A stretch of 64,000 bases of DNA from Siphonodentalium dalli. Lineage: Eukaryota; Mollusca; Scaphopoda; Gadilida; Siphonodentaliidae. The translations under genes and the position numbers were made by a program. The notes under the pieces were generated by a model that saw only the letters and a list, made by a program, of their open reading frames with translations, did not search any database and was not told the origin of the DNA. The stretch's first letter is position 1. The number at the start of each line of letters is the position of its first letter. Location of the stretch: positions 129,319,605-129,383,604 of the forward strand of contig CP136064.1 of assembly GCA_032622095.1 (NCBI GenBank), in the 5' to 3' direction. Below are positions 23,299 to 35,002 of this stretch, in pieces.

Positions 23299-25454
23299 TA
23301 TAATATTGTATTGCGGTAAACGTCCAATACCATGGCCTTTACTAGCTTTTGGGTGGTGTAACATAGCTCATCGTATTATCCATTTTCATGGTAATAATTA
23401 AAAACTTAAATGTTCAACAAATCAGGAAAACATATCTGAAACGGTCATGACTCAAGCTTTGTATCATCTGCTAACATTTGTCGAACCCATATCAATTTCC
23501 CAACTATATTCAGAGAAGTATCTACCGGACGTCGATCTCTATTTGTACATAAATAGCAGGAATATGCTAACAAGGAACGCTCTTTATTATTCCGTTCCGG
23601 GCAAATAGTCGAGGGTTCCGCAGTATGTCCATCCGTATACTAATTTTGTTTACAAATCAGAACAATTTGTATTTTGGGCAGGTATCCCACTTGGGGGCAT
23701 GGCGCTTTTAAATGAACCATTGCGATAACTTCTTCATAGTATTATCTATACTAATAAAACTGAATTTTGTTTGTCTGCCGGGTACTGGGTGACCAAAAGG
23801 CTGAATCCTCGTAGCTGATAATTTGTACACATGGGTCAATTGACCCGGGAGTGTCATGGGGTAGGTGCCGTTGATACCAGATGTCTAAAAATGGCAAGAT
23901 AAAATCGCAATTTATATGATGGTGAGCCACGCTGGTTCGTTTGACCTCGATCTGCTAAGAATGTCTCAGGTTCCGAGAAAACTGGTTCTCTTCTCAGAAA
24001 GTATTTTGATTTCTATATATAGCCCACTCTGGTACGTATGACTTCGACCTGCTAAGAATGTTTCAAGTTCCGAGAAAACTGACTCTCTTCTTATCGGTTT
24101 CTATATATAGCTGATATTAATATTCATTTATTTATCTATACTAACAAAAGGAACATTTGTACACAGGGCTCAGTGGACCCGGTGAGTGTAATGGAATAGG
24201 TTCCGTCGACATCAGATGGCTAAAGGGACACTGTCAATTAATTTAACTAAATAATTAATCATATACCCAAAATGGTTGGAATATGGTCGTCACATGACCA
24301 GGGCAATATCATGGGATAGGCGCCATTGACATCAGATGACTTAAACGTGGACTATATGATAAATAAAGAGCGTTCCTCATCAGCTCAGACGATATGTTGG
24401 GAAATTGGTACAAAGTGGTCATCTGACAATGGGAATGGGATGGGAATAGGAATAGGAATGGGAATGGGAATAGGATGGGCGCCTTTTACGTCGGAGTCTT
24501 AGGGGGGGTTAATCAATTATATTAACATAGGTGATAAATGGAGAGCGTTTATTATAATATCAGGAGGTATTTGTGGTATTTCAGTAAGAGTAGTTATGTG
24601 CATCACTGACATGAAATCGAAATAAGTAAAGTGACATCAGCTTTTTGGGGTCATTTGCCACATTTTCCAAAATGTTCCGAGCGAACAGAGGGTCGAGTTA
24701 TTTTCGGACCACATTTTAAAACTCGGCCCAAGTATATTTCGGCCAAAAATGTTCGACCCAAAATGTTCTAAAGCTTATTTGGGACAATTTCCGTTTTTTT
24801 TTCGGACTTTGCCTATTTTCGACCAATTTCGGACTTGTCGGCCCTCGGCCCTCATTTTTTTTCCGGACCAGAATTCCGTTCTACTTCACTAAGGACGTTC
24901 CCGTAGTGATTTGCCACATTTTCCGAATAATTAACGGAATTCACGTTGTCAGTGGAACATCATATTCGGTTGTATTTTTGTAGGGTGATACCCCAGGTTT
25001 GGGGCGGTCCATTTATGTTAACCAGAGTTACGACCCTCGTTGAAATTGTTAATTATGTGTTCGCACAAGGTACGATAACTCGGTGTGGATTATCAGATTT
25101 GGTTGTGATATTGTATTGTGATACAGCCCAGATTCTGGTGAAAGGATACTCATATTCTACTAGTATTGTAAATTCATTCTTATCGGAGTTACGGCCCTTG
25201 TTGGGCATGGAAATTTTTTAATTTCGTGTCCATACGAACATTTCACCATAACCTCAAATTCAAACAAACTGGTGCAACTGACATGTGGTGGATTTATGGT
25301 GCCAAATCGGACAGGGCATCTTTAACGTACGGCAAACTATATAAAAGAGTGTTTAACAGCCCTATACATTTGTGACTTTAATATAACACTTTGAGTCCAA
25401 ATTTGATTCAAACTCGTATATATATGGCACATTTTCTATGTTTTTACTTTCAAG
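23299..25454 (+). other. Remainder of the universal stress protein intron: decayed repeats
   Basis: From 23740 to 24530 there are four or more diverged units marked by GCCRTTGAYACCAGATG-like words (23868, 24205, 24325, 24478) and by TATCTATACTAAYAAAA (23746, 24135). A (GGGAAT)n microsatellite lies at 24424-24477. Around 24670-24860 short TTCGGACC/CGGCCC words repeat irregularly. Around 25020-25200 two units carry RGAGTTACGRCCCTYGTTG. The intron ends in TTTTTACTTTCAAG. Confidence 0.6.
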
Positions 25455-25652
25455 TATTGTGGAAAAATCAAGCAACTGAGTGGAAAGGTCGGAGAGGTGA
25501 TTCTAACGTACGCCGATGAAGAGAATGCTGACGTCATTATCGTTGGGTGTCGAGGATTGGGAAAAGTGCGTCGGACGTTTTTAGGCAGCGTAAGCGACTA
25601 CTGTGTCCACCATTCTAAAGTGCCTGTAATGGTGTGTCGTAGAGAAACATAG
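25455..25652 (+). CDS. Universal stress protein (UspA family), last exon
   Basis: The exon opens after the acceptor TTTTTACTTTCAAG and codes 65 residues to TAG at 25650-25652. It contains the complete C-terminal half of the Usp fold: GKVGEVILTYADEENADVII, the ATP-binding loop G-CR-G-LGKVRRTFL-G-S (the family pattern G-2x-G-9x-G-S/T), the helix SDYCVHHSKV and the last strand PVMVC. All key residues are present and the frame is clean, so the gene appears functional. It joins in phase 0 to the exon ending at 22732. The loop places it among ATP-binding Usp proteins rather than the non-binding UspA subgroup. Confidence 0.92.
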   Translation, partial: YCGKIKQLSGKVGEVILTYADEENADVIIVGCRGLGKVRRTFLGSVSDYCVHHSKVPVMVCRRET

Positions 25653-26340
25653 CCCAGTCTTGTTCGATGTGCCTTGTGTCATTATTTATTTGGAAATACT
25701 ATCGGGAATAATTTCTGATAGGGCAAGTTTAAAAGAAATGCTGTTTGAGAATGGATTTCTCCACCGCTGCATCAAATTGGTTCGACGTGTACCATGGATA
25801 TATGATGCAGTGAACATTAAGCTGTTTTGGCTTGTTATCTGCCAGCTGAAGGTGTCATAAATGTATGGTCAACGGTTAAAAATGTGGATTCGGCTCCAAC
25901 GACATTCGCGAGACCCGCGAAGTGACTATCTATAGAAATATAGTTTTCTACCACGAAGAACCTACAGCTAGATCTGTTATCCAACTATTTATTTGCTGAA
26001 ATTCACAGTTCGCACGATATCCACATATACGCATATATAGACATAGATATCAGACGCTCAAGTTGCTCAACCGTGACAATTGATTTGAAGTCGCCGATTT
26101 AAACAAAATAATTAATATTTCCGTTGATTGGAATTAGTTTGTCAACAGGAAACCTATTGGGAAATATATCCACACCTACAGACACCAGATAATATGTGAA
26201 CAAGCGACGTATTGTTAACATGGCATGTCCATTATTAGGGTACGTTCACACACTGCAGTGTGCTGGGCTATGAATGACAAACTACCCACTTTGTAAGATG
26301 CATTATGACTCATCGTTTACTACATGCATGCGCAGCACGG
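25653..26340 (+). other. Probable 3' UTR and downstream region of the universal stress protein gene
   Basis: No coding signal after the TAG. The sequence is non-repetitive up to the dispersed repeat that starts near 26345. A clear AATAAA was not found before that repeat, so the transcript end is unknown. Confidence 0.4.
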
Positions 26341-26344
26341 TCAG

Positions 26345-27350
26345 ATTGAAGATGCATAATCCGATTTAACGCCCATAAATTAATATTTCTTCGGTTTCAG
26401 GCAGGGGGGGGGGGGGGGTAGTAAAATATATGCAGGAAGGTATGCCGTTTTTTTGCATCTGGCATTTTCGGGGACCCACCACCACCAAACCTGCAAAAAA
26501 AAAATGGAACTCTACTGATATCACTCATATGACTGGGAATTATCTCAATTAGTTCAAATAACAGTTTAACCTGTTTCAGAAGCTGTTTTAAAGGGGTACT
26601 GTACGCCATTTTCATTAAATTTCCGGTGACAACAACGATCTAATATCGATAATATATAGAAACATAAGTAATTTGAGTCGAAGATGTATTCTGTAAACGC
26701 TCAGGTTAATAGGCTATCTTAAAATTTAATAATTTAAAAGTTAATAATTTGATATAAATTGAATTTATGACTGGAGCCATAAAATGGCGTCAATTAAATT
26801 ACGAATTTGCGTAATCAAATAAAGTAAATGAGGGATACTGGCTTGTTAAACCGATCGCACACACGATCGCTTAAAATATTATGATGATACGGGGAGAACA
26901 CTCAAGCCACTCACTGACTAGCGACGATACAATAACTTAAATGATTATATGGGACTAGTATGCCTATAATATAACTTTTATTTGATTCATTTGGTTGAAA
27001 ACTGTACAAAAATTACTCGACAACGACAATTTGTATTTTTGCATTCCGGTAAATTTGTCATCCGTAACACTACTTCGTACTCAACAGACTTTCAAATAAT
27101 GAAAAAAGTGTTACCTTATTCTCAGACTCGGAGACTATAGAAACCAACAACAACATTTGGCGTTCAGTACCCCTTTAATTGAAAAAAATGTTTTATAAAT
27201 TGCTGATCATCTGTAAACCTAGGTCATTGTGCAGAATACACAAAATTTCATAATTTCTAACTATTTCCTGATTAGTCTGTCAAACAGCCCATTATCTAAC
27301 ATATTCCATACCACTTATGTTAGTCTACTGGAGCAACTTACTTCTAATTA
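26345..27350. repeat. Dispersed repeat family D, copy 1 (interrupted by a MITE)
   Basis: The order ATGCATAATCCGATTTAACG, a G run with GTAGTAAAAT, GCAGGAAGGTATGCCGTTTT, GGTCCCCGAAAATG-type sequence, AACAGTTTAACCTGTTTCAG and, after a 583-bp insertion, ATAAATTGCTGATCATCTGT and CAGCCCATTATCTAACAT matches the reverse complement of 54990-55440. Parts also match 30165-31108. It is non-coding in all copies. Confidence 0.85.
26592..27174. mobile_element. 583-bp MITE with TTAA target duplication
   Basis: The element begins AGGGGTACTGTACGCCA and ends TGGCGTTCAGTACCCCT (inverted, two or three mismatches). TTAA flanks it at 26588-26591 and 27175-27178. The uninterrupted site survives in the related repeat at 55160-55185, where the same flanks join across a single TTAA (55172-55175). 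TTAA duplication is the hallmark of piggyBac-type transposition; the element carries no transposase. Confidence 0.92.
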
Positions 27351-28555
27351 TACTAGCTGAAACAGGCTCCCTTTGGGAGCCTATATTCAGCATCGGAGAT
27401 ACCTATGGCCCCTTTTGTTTGACTTCGCACACATTTTGATCTTAGACAGTCCCTTCGTGCGCTTCAAGCACATTTGGTCATTGAAACATTTTGATTTATA
27501 TATATTGTTTTAAGATATTTTTTTTTAAAGATCGAATTCCTTGCTCAATTTAACAAAACCAATTTTTTTTTTTTTTTTTTTAATTAAAAATTTTGAAAAA
27601 CAAATACCATTATAACATCCGCCAGGGTACCCCGAGTCACCACACCCAATTTGGTTGAACTTGGCCCAGGGGTCTGAGAGAGAAATCCGGACAGATCCTA
27701 CTTGTTTATATATATACTAGCAGGGTTACCCGGCGTTGCTCAGGTTAAAGTGATGTGAAACCCTCTGTGGATAGTTGGTGAATACTCTTGCTCTCAACGT
27801 GTTACACGTATTCTCATAAATTGTATATCCAAATGGCATCACAAAACATGATTCTTACATGGAATATAAGTAGTGGCTCACCTTGTTAGGTCGGAGCGAT
27901 TATCATTTTTATCGCGATTAATCCGTCCCACCAATAAAGAAGTATTTATTTATTTACAACTGCGATACTTCAGACGTTACACCATGAAACATGAACATCA
28001 TAAACACATTAGTTCGAAAAAATAAAAGACGACAATTGTGTTTTACATAGAGATGTATCAATCAACCAATCAACCAATCAATCTAGTTTATCATACAAGT
28101 TATGTCCACTTACCTCACCGTTACATCTCCATAAAAATAGTCCACATGACAGTTAATCCTTATATTTATATACATTTAGCGAAAAAGCCACTTTTGTAAA
28201 TATATTTAAATCGAAAAGTGTATCGTGACAAGATCAGCCCAAAATACCCAAATAGCACCCTTGGCAAAAGTTAATAGGAACAATTTCTCTTCATGTTGAA
28301 ACCCGATGATGTATTAAGTCAATCCTGCGCGAGTCAAAATGCGCCCAAAGCATTACGCGTTCGTCTTTCCAAACCTAATGACGTATCGATGGTGTTATTA
28401 GCTTGGTGTTATGAGGCGTTGCGCATTCACCGAGAAATAACTGCAACTAGCCACGCGGGCGCCGACCAATCAGAATGCTGGATTTAGTGATGACAACACT
28501 TAGTGTGTAAATATATATAGACCACGTCTATTAGACTCATGCATGCATTATATAA
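27351..28555. other. No recognised gene
   Basis: AT-rich sequence with T and A runs at 27520-27600. A TACCCGGCGTTGCTC-like word (27727) resembles the edge of dispersed repeats. A 64-codon frame at 28293-28487 ends in the dispersed CCAATCAGAATGC word and shows no domain. Confidence 0.4.
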
Positions 28556-30160
28556 TGGAGATGATTATATATAAGTTTGGTGGTAATCGGCAACTAAACA
28601 AATTCTTTTCATAGTTATTACCCCCCCCCCCCCCCATCTCTCACCCACCCAAACGACACCAATTTCGCGTCTTTAAATCACACGTTTATATTCCTCGTAT
28701 ATATCACGGAGAAGAATAATATATCAATTTGGTCGAAATCTGCGCTAAAAATAGCCCCTCCCCTGACACCAACAACGTCACTTTAGAAAATTTCAACCCA
28801 CACCATTATCTTACTCGTAAAAAGTTACCCCTGTTAGACCGTCTTGGTGCCATCTCGATTGTACCCTTAAAGTTATATATAGAACACAGACATATATTCG
28901 CGAATATGTGATTCATTGTATTATTTGAGAAGAACGTGTGTGAGTCTGATGGTAATTGGCACTAAACATATTTTTATAAGTTTTTGGTGACCCTCCCGTC
29001 CCTATTTCGGACTCAAGCGGCGCCACTTTTGACATCATTGAACCACACACTTAGACTCATTATATTGATGAATATATATAAAATTTATGAAAACTGGAGT
29101 ATACAAATTCGTATCAAATTTAGGGCCACCATTGCATATCTCTCACACAGAAAGGCACAAATTTGGCGCATTTAAACCACACGATTCGATTAATCGTATG
29201 ACGGAGAATAATATGTATCAACCAGGTGGAAATCGGCCCTAAACATATTGTTTATCAAAGTTTGTGTCCCTCTCACCCTCTAGGCAACCCTGACTCGAAT
29301 GCCCCCACTTTTGACATCTTTAAAACAATTAGACTCCTGATATCATGGAGATTATTATTTGTAAGTTTGGTTCTAATCCGGGACTAAACAATTTTTTATC
29401 AAATTTAGTGCCCACCCCCACCCCACCCCATCTCTAACCAAAGCAGCACCAATATGACGTCTTTAAAATCACACGATTAGATTCCTCATATCATGGATAA
29501 GAATGTTTATCAATTTGGTGGAATTTGGCGCTAAAAATATTGTGTATCAATTTTGGTGCCCCTCTCCCTTTCAGTGCACCCCTGACTCGGATGACGACAC
29601 TTTTGTCAGCTTTAAGCCACGCCATTAGACACATCACACCATGGGGATGAATTTGTATAAGTTTCGTGGCAATCGGCGACTAAACCAATTTGTATCAGAT
29701 TTATTACCCACCAACCGCCACCCAAATCTCTCACAACAACGATACCAATTTGGCGTCTTTAAATCATACAATAAGATTCCTTGTATCATGGAGAATATCT
29801 CAGAAGAATGTGCATCAATTTGGTGGAATTCGGCGCTAGAATTATTTTTGATCAATTTTGGTGCCCCTCTCCCCTTCCGGGCATCCCTGACGCGAACGGC
29901 GCGACTTTTGACAAATTTAAACTACACCATTAGATTCCTCATATTATGGGGATGATTATATATAAGTTTGGTGACAATTTTTTTATCAGCCCCTCCCCCT
30001 TTTCTGCCCCTGACAACAACTGCGTCACTTTACAAAATTCTAACCCTCGCCATTATCTTTCTCGTAACAAGTTACCCCAATTAGACCCTTTTTGTGCCAT
30101 CTATGTGGTCCACTGTGAATTTCTATAGAACACAGACAGACAGACAGACATTCGCAAATA
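28556..30160. repeat. Degenerate tandem array, ~300-bp period
   Basis: Units start at ATGGRGATGATTATATATAA-like sequence (28556, 29342, 29640, 29945) and contain a related half-unit (ATCANGGAGAAGAAT...TCAATTTGGTGGAA) about 150 bp later (28707, 29200, 29492, 29789). Each ~300-bp repeat is thus a diverged dimer. The array ends in an ACAGACAGACAGACAG microsatellite (30131) and GATAGAT. A poly-C run lies at 28621-28635. Confidence 0.8.
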
Positions 30161-30164
30161 TAGA

Positions 30165-31108
30165 TAGATGACAAGCAGTCACAGCACTTTACCAGACTTG
30201 GATACTTTCGGTCTTGTGAGATCATCTGAGTTGAAAGACATGCAAATAATTCACTGAATGGCTTGATGCACTGATGACAGATATTTTCTACCCATTGATA
30301 GTCACATTAATGTTTGAGACAGTTGCTCGCTCTTTTTCCATGCACACAATGATCTAGGCATTAGTTACATCAGGACAAGTTTACTTAGATATGCAAACTT
30401 AGGTCATTGTACAGGATACACACAATTCCATAATTTCTAAGCATTTCCCGATTAGTCTGTCAACCAGCCCATTATCTAGCATTATGCCTTAACACTTGTT
30501 TTAGTCTACTGGAGCAACCTCTGTTATAATAATTGACAAAACAGTCACTATGCCAGACTTGGATATTTTAGGTGTTGTGAGAGTAACAGATCATATGAGT
30601 TGATATACATGCAAATATTTCACTGATTGAAATGATGCATTGCATGATGAACAGTGTGATGACAGTTATATTCTAGCAATTGATAGTCACATTAATGTTT
30701 GAGGCAGTTGCTCACTCTTTTACCATGCACACAATGATCTTGGCTTTAGTTACATCAAGACAAGTTTATTTATTTCAGTTTTACATTTCTCTAAGCTTCT
30801 TTCTGAAGGGTGTCGCGAAGAAATTTTTTCACCACACCGCCCCATATGCAACATGGCATATAGCTTAATGTCATCTCTACTAAGGCCCATATGGGGTCCC
30901 AGTAACATAAATATGGTGTTTTAGCAGTTATAAATTCTTATAATATATTTTAAACTGTTACAAATGTCATATAAGGGCACAAAAGGTCTTTAGTAAAAAA
31001 AAACTTTGCATGCGGGTGTAAAAAACGCGTTTTTTGCCCCTCGGGCCACCCACCACCCCGGCATACCTTCCTGCAAATTTTTTACTACCCCCCCCCCCCT
31101 GATTCAGG
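30165..31108. repeat. Dispersed repeat family D, copy 2
   Basis: Nearly colinear with the reverse complement of 54330-54995. Shared landmarks are CACTTTACCAGACTTGGATA, TGATAGTCACATTAATGTTT, CAGCCCATTATCTAGCATTA and AGGGCACAAAAGGTCTTTAG. The copy contains an internal ~350-bp direct duplication (30195 and 30550, both AGACTTGGATAYTTT). It ends in GGCATACCTTCCTGCAAATT and a poly-C run at 31087-31099. Confidence 0.88.
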
Positions 31109-31109
31109 G

Positions 31110-31440
31110 GTAACAAATATTAGATTTCAGTCGAGGAACCCACTCATCAAAGCCCAGTGATAATATTTTGAGTTTTGAAATCTATTATTTTCACCATCTC
31201 GAATATTTGGCGGCCTGGCAAATATTCAACAAATGCCGACCGACATTCGATACGTTGAACAAAATGTTGATATATAACAGTTTTTGGGCAATGTTATACT
31301 ATAGTTGACAGTGGTTAGCATTATTTTTTGGCAATTGTTGTTGTTGTTGTTGTTGGAATCTGATTATATGGGGACCATCGAATCTTATTGAGTGTACCTT
31401 TAAGCGATAAAATCAATTGAAAACACATTTCGTCATTCGA
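31110..31440. repeat. Repeat segment shared with 59190-59560
   Basis: The reverse complement of 59190-59560 matches colinearly, including CATCTCGAATATTTGGCGGC, CAACAAAATGTTGATATA and a (GTT)n microsatellite at 31337-31356 that corresponds to the (AAC)n at 59242-59277. Confidence 0.85.
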
Positions 31441-31527
31441 AAACTTATCACTCAGCAGTGTATATCTAGCGATCTGAAGAATTTGATGAAATTTTGCCAG
31501 GCAATTTTGCAAGCTGTGTAAATAGGA

Positions 31528-32041
31528 TCACTGTCGGATACCCGTTTAGGTTCGTACATTTCAAGATTGTGGCGCCCAGTAAACAAGATAAACGGTAAGT
31601 GTATATACTGTCTCCAAGCATCAATTAACGACATCTTTCGGTGATACACCTTTAAACAATTATGTAGGAGTTTGTATGCCCAACACCTACGTAACATTCC
31701 TTTCGCATGACAGGCATGTGAATTGTTGTATTTGGCGTGTCAAGTCGTCATCATTATTCGAAATTTTATCGAGGCGGCGAAATGTTCGCTTTTTCGTAAT
31801 TTTTTGGCCCTGGGCTCATGGATCCGCAAATTTATGTATTGTTGTTGGTAGATTAGGTTACCACACATCTTTGGAATGCAAAACCGGCGATATTTTTATT
31901 GTCTAACTCCGAAAAACGACCTTTGAAAATTTCAAAATGTTCAGGTTCAGATTCGCTATATTCCCGATGATTTTGTTCAGGTTCAGACACAATTTTCGTT
32001 CGGGTTCGGACAAATTTCGTTCAGGTTCGGACGCATCAAAA
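31528..32041. repeat. Left arm of a ~520-bp inverted repeat
   Basis: Highly similar to the reverse complement of 32761-33286 along its whole length. It contains the inverted equivalent of gene exon 1 with an intact GTAAGT donor (31595-31600), but the start codon is lost: ATTGTGGCGCCC replaces ATGGCGGCGCCC. The inner end is a short tandem of GTTCAGGTTCGGACA-like units. Confidence 0.92.
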
Positions 32042-32369
32042 ACTCTCGCATAGAAGTGACATGCCGAGGTGCAGTCGCGTTCTTATTGCGTTTTTGTGCG
32101 TATTGATTATCTTCTATTCGTACAACAAAAACGATAAATGGGGAACACGTGACATGGTTTTAGACCACTCGCGAATAATTTGGGCGGACTTTCTTATTGT
32201 ATGCATGTGAGAAACATGTATGCGCTCACGTGGTTCCCCTCCCCATCCACATACGAGGCCACGAAGGTCGCCGCAGGTAGATGAGCAGATAAATGTCCAT
32301 AACTGTTCCTCCGGCCGTAAGATATTCCCTCTCTTCCGTTTTCATTAACCCCTGGCCCTCATTTTGAGA

Positions 32370-32604
32370 TCAAATCCATGGTCTCTGAAAAATAGAGTTG
32401 TTCCGATCTTTACTGGTGGATGCTAATTGCATTATAGTTTGCATATAACGACTAAAGTGCCTAACATTGCGGAATACAAGTGGTATATTGCCAAAATGTC
32501 CCCATCGGTTTGGATTTTGCCTTTTCAAGGCTTTCCTTTCCGCGTGGAAATATTTCAAGAACTGTTCCATCTGTTTAGTCTGCATGTGCTGAGTACCATA
32601 CCAG
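32370..32604 (-). CDS. Second coding exon of an unidentified protein
   Basis: The minus-strand acceptor GACGAATTGTTTCCAG is followed by one nucleotide completing the codon left open by exon 1 (CG + C = Arg). It then reads WYGTQHMQTKQMEQFLKYFH, AERKALKRQNPNRWGHFGNI and PLVFRNVRHFSRYMQTIMQL in an open frame that runs to TGA at 32372-32370. A GTAAAG donor-like site at 32413-32408 could end the exon earlier, in which case further exons would be expected downstream. The peptide is basic and helical with amphipathic segments; I do not recognise the family. It lies between the two arms of the inverted repeat and so outside the duplicated DNA. The phase match and good splice sites make it a credible exon. 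Confidence 0.6.
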
Positions 32605-32760
32605 CTGGAAACAATTCGTCAAGGATCATATATGTTCCCATGGTGAATTTGTTTTAAATGACAGACCAAACAAGATCCGAATAGCTGGAACATTTTCTTA
32701 ATTACTGGTTACCAGTGTGGTGGGAAATCTGGTCTGGACTATTTAACGTCTTTTTTCAGG

Positions 32761-33286
32761 TTTTGATGCGTCCGAACCTGAACGAAAATTGTCCGAACCT
32801 GAACGAAATTTGTCCGAACCCGAACGAAAATTGTGTCTGAACCTGAACAAAATCATCGGGAATCTGAACCTGAACATTTTGAAATTTCCAAAGGTCGTTT
32901 TTCGGAGTTAGACAATACAAATATCGCCGGTTTTGCATTCCAAAGATGTGTGGTAACCTAATCTACCCACAACAATACATAAATTTGCGGATCCATGAGC
33001 CCAGGGCCAAAAAATTACGAAAAAGCGAACATTTCGCCGCCTCGATAAAATTTCGAAAAATTATGACGACTTGACACGCCAAATACAACAATTCACATGC
33101 CTGTCATGCGAAAGCCATGTTACGTAGGTGTTGGGCATACACATTCCTACATAACTGCTTAAAGGTGTATCACCGAAAGATGTCGTTAATTGATGCTTGG
33201 AGACAATATATACACTTACCGTTTATCTTGTTTACTGGGCGCCGCCATCTTGAAATGTACGAACCTAAACGGGTATCCGACAGTGA
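32761..33286. repeat. Right arm of the ~520-bp inverted repeat
   Basis: Partner of 31528-32041. It holds exon 1 and almost all of intron 1 of the gene on the minus strand. The inner end carries a tandem of GTCCGAACCTGAACGAAA-like units (32771-32870), longer here than in the left arm by about one unit. Confidence 0.92.
33220..33248 (-). CDS. First coding exon (start codon in ATGGCGGC context) of the unidentified gene
   Basis: The minus strand reads CAAGATGGCGGCGCCCAGTA and on to AAACG, followed by a consensus GTAAGT donor at 33219-33214. This gives MAAPSKQDK plus a split Arg codon. The AAG-ATGGCGGC context is a strong translation start, and AAGATGGCGGC is also the YY1-type core-promoter element often found at metazoan start codons. 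Exon 2 at 32604 completes the codon in phase. Intron 1 is 615 nt. A diverged inverted copy of this exon, without a start codon, lies at about 31566-31594. The 5' UTR would extend towards 33290-33320. Confidence 0.6.
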
Positions 33287-33314
33287 GGATAGACTCAGAA
33301 AAAACGAGGTGCCG

Positions 33315-33760
33315 CACTAAAGATGGAATAATTGTCACCCGACATTCCGTCGGAGGACTATAGTAATGACACTCGTCCGACCGTGTGTGTGTGCGTCGAG
33401 CCGTCCGTCCGGAACTTTGTCCGAGCCTGTATTCTGTCATTTTCTGGGTTTTTTTTTAACTTGGCACATATATCAACCAGCATGGGAACCTGCGATTTTG
33501 AGTTGGGTCAGACTCATTTTCGCGGAGTTATTGCCCCTTTTTCGACATAGAATCGTACATCCTGGGACGCATCTTTTGTCCGAGCCTGTATTCCGTCATT
33601 TTCCATGCAGTCAAATTTTTAAAACTTTGCACAGATATCAACCAGCATGGGAACCTGCGCACCTGCTATTTTGAGTTCGGTCGTACTCATTCTGGCGGAG
33701 TTATTGCCTTTTCCGACATAGAATCGTACATCCTGGAACACATCTTTTGTCTGAGCTTTA
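33315..33760. repeat. Tandem ~160-bp units with TTTGTCCGAGCCTGTATTC
   Basis: The head (33320-33440) equals the dispersed repeat at 17676-17900. Units then begin at 33417, 33577 and 33747 and each contains ATATCAACCAGCATGGGAAC and GCGGAGTTATTGCC, the first two being nearly complete. Non-coding. Confidence 0.85.
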
Positions 33761-33875
33761 TTATTTAGGGTAGGGAGGGAAAATACAAAATTTCATACTT
33801 TTCCCCAGAAATTCCATATGCAACAACCTGATGAATAAGCCACAGAACTAACATATCACAATAATTCCTCTTAAA

Positions 33876-34312
33876 GGCCCATTTAATTTTCAAGTCACCG
33901 ATTATTTGTTTAGTGCTTTGATATACGGTTTTAATAACAATCTATGGCATAATATATGCTTTAAATACCATAACTCATCACCATTTGGAACGTCTGTGTC
34001 TAAGAAGGTGCCCATAGAGTAATAGAAAATAGCCGAAATCATAGAAAAATTTCCCCCGTCTCGCTCCCAGAATGCAACATAATTCAAACTAAGATATAGA
34101 GTTATTCAACTTTCATTGAAAATAATAGACTTTGCAGAAACGTAAGCAGAGAAAACACGTTGGTATACCTCAACAAAAACAACAAGTTCACATTTTATTA
34201 TATTGGATAAGTTGATAATACTTTTGTTTTGGAACTTCCTCTTTCAAATGGTATATAATGTGGCATCTATTTTATATAATGTGATCTGGGGGGTTCGAAC
34301 ATTAAGTGGGCC
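33876..34312. mobile_element. 437-bp MITE, GGCCCATTTAATTTTCAA termini
   Basis: Inverted termini GGCCCATTTAATTTTC...GAACATTAAGTGGGCC. It is colinear in inverted orientation with the element at 42846-43355 over most of its length (shared AATAGCCGA, TTCCCCCGTCTCGCTCCCAG/CTGAGAG, ATGCAACATAATTCAA). The target duplication is not clear. Confidence 0.85.
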
Positions 34313-35002
34313 TATAAGTGCGTATCTCGTGTTTTCTCAGCCTACATAAAACTTGAAATAGTCGTTCTCCAAATTGTAATATTTTAATAATGAAAAATGC
34401 TCGAACCCGCGTTGCATAGCTGCTCTCTGAATCCGCCCTGTACCGTGTTAAATCTTCCGACCATTTACACGGTGTGTCGTTAGCGAACTATAAATATTCA
34501 CTAAAATTACCACACACCCCTGCACCGGGCATGTTTATAGCGGTGGATATGTCTATGGCGATGGAAATGTATATAGCAGTGGTTTCAAAGCACGTTGTTT
34601 TGAGGTAAGTTTTTTCCAATGAACACAGCTTTATCCAACATGTAGTCTTTTTCTAAGTTAACACCGATGGTCGGCTCAGACAATCAAGCAGTTATCGCCA
34701 ACAGAAATGGTGTAATTCAGTTTGAAGAACATGTTTTCTTTTAACATTTGAATGTATAATGCTAAAGTATTCGCAATTTAATTCAAATTAAATGCTTTAA
34801 CTGTCCTATTTATAGAAAATCAATACTTTTGGGTTTCTCGCATTCTGATTGGTCAATGTCGGATTTCGACAGAAGTCTTCGGACTTCTCACCTGTCAAGA
34901 TCAAGAGCTGAAATGAAGAGGCATCCCTCTGTGAAAATGGTCATGGAGTACACGGTCAGCCAAGTGCATTGGTAGCCCTTACTATCGCCTAGCAGAAGAC
35001 TG
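34313..35002. other. No recognised gene
   Basis: Unique AT-rich sequence. The dispersed TCTCGCATTCTGATTGG word occurs at 34837-34853. GATATGTCTATGGCGATGGAAA-type short repeats lie near 34545-34585. Confidence 0.4.

Noticed and set aside
28293..28487. 64-codon frame with even composition
   Set aside because: No domain, no splice context, and it ends in a dispersed repeat word.
31452..31697. 81-codon frame also conserved in the other arm (33117-33320)
   Set aside because: It is antisense to exon 1 and intron 1 and is conserved only because the arms are an inverted duplication.
34385..34425. GGGTTCGAGC word resembling a tRNA B box (minus strand)
   Set aside because: No A box at the right distance and no acceptor stem.
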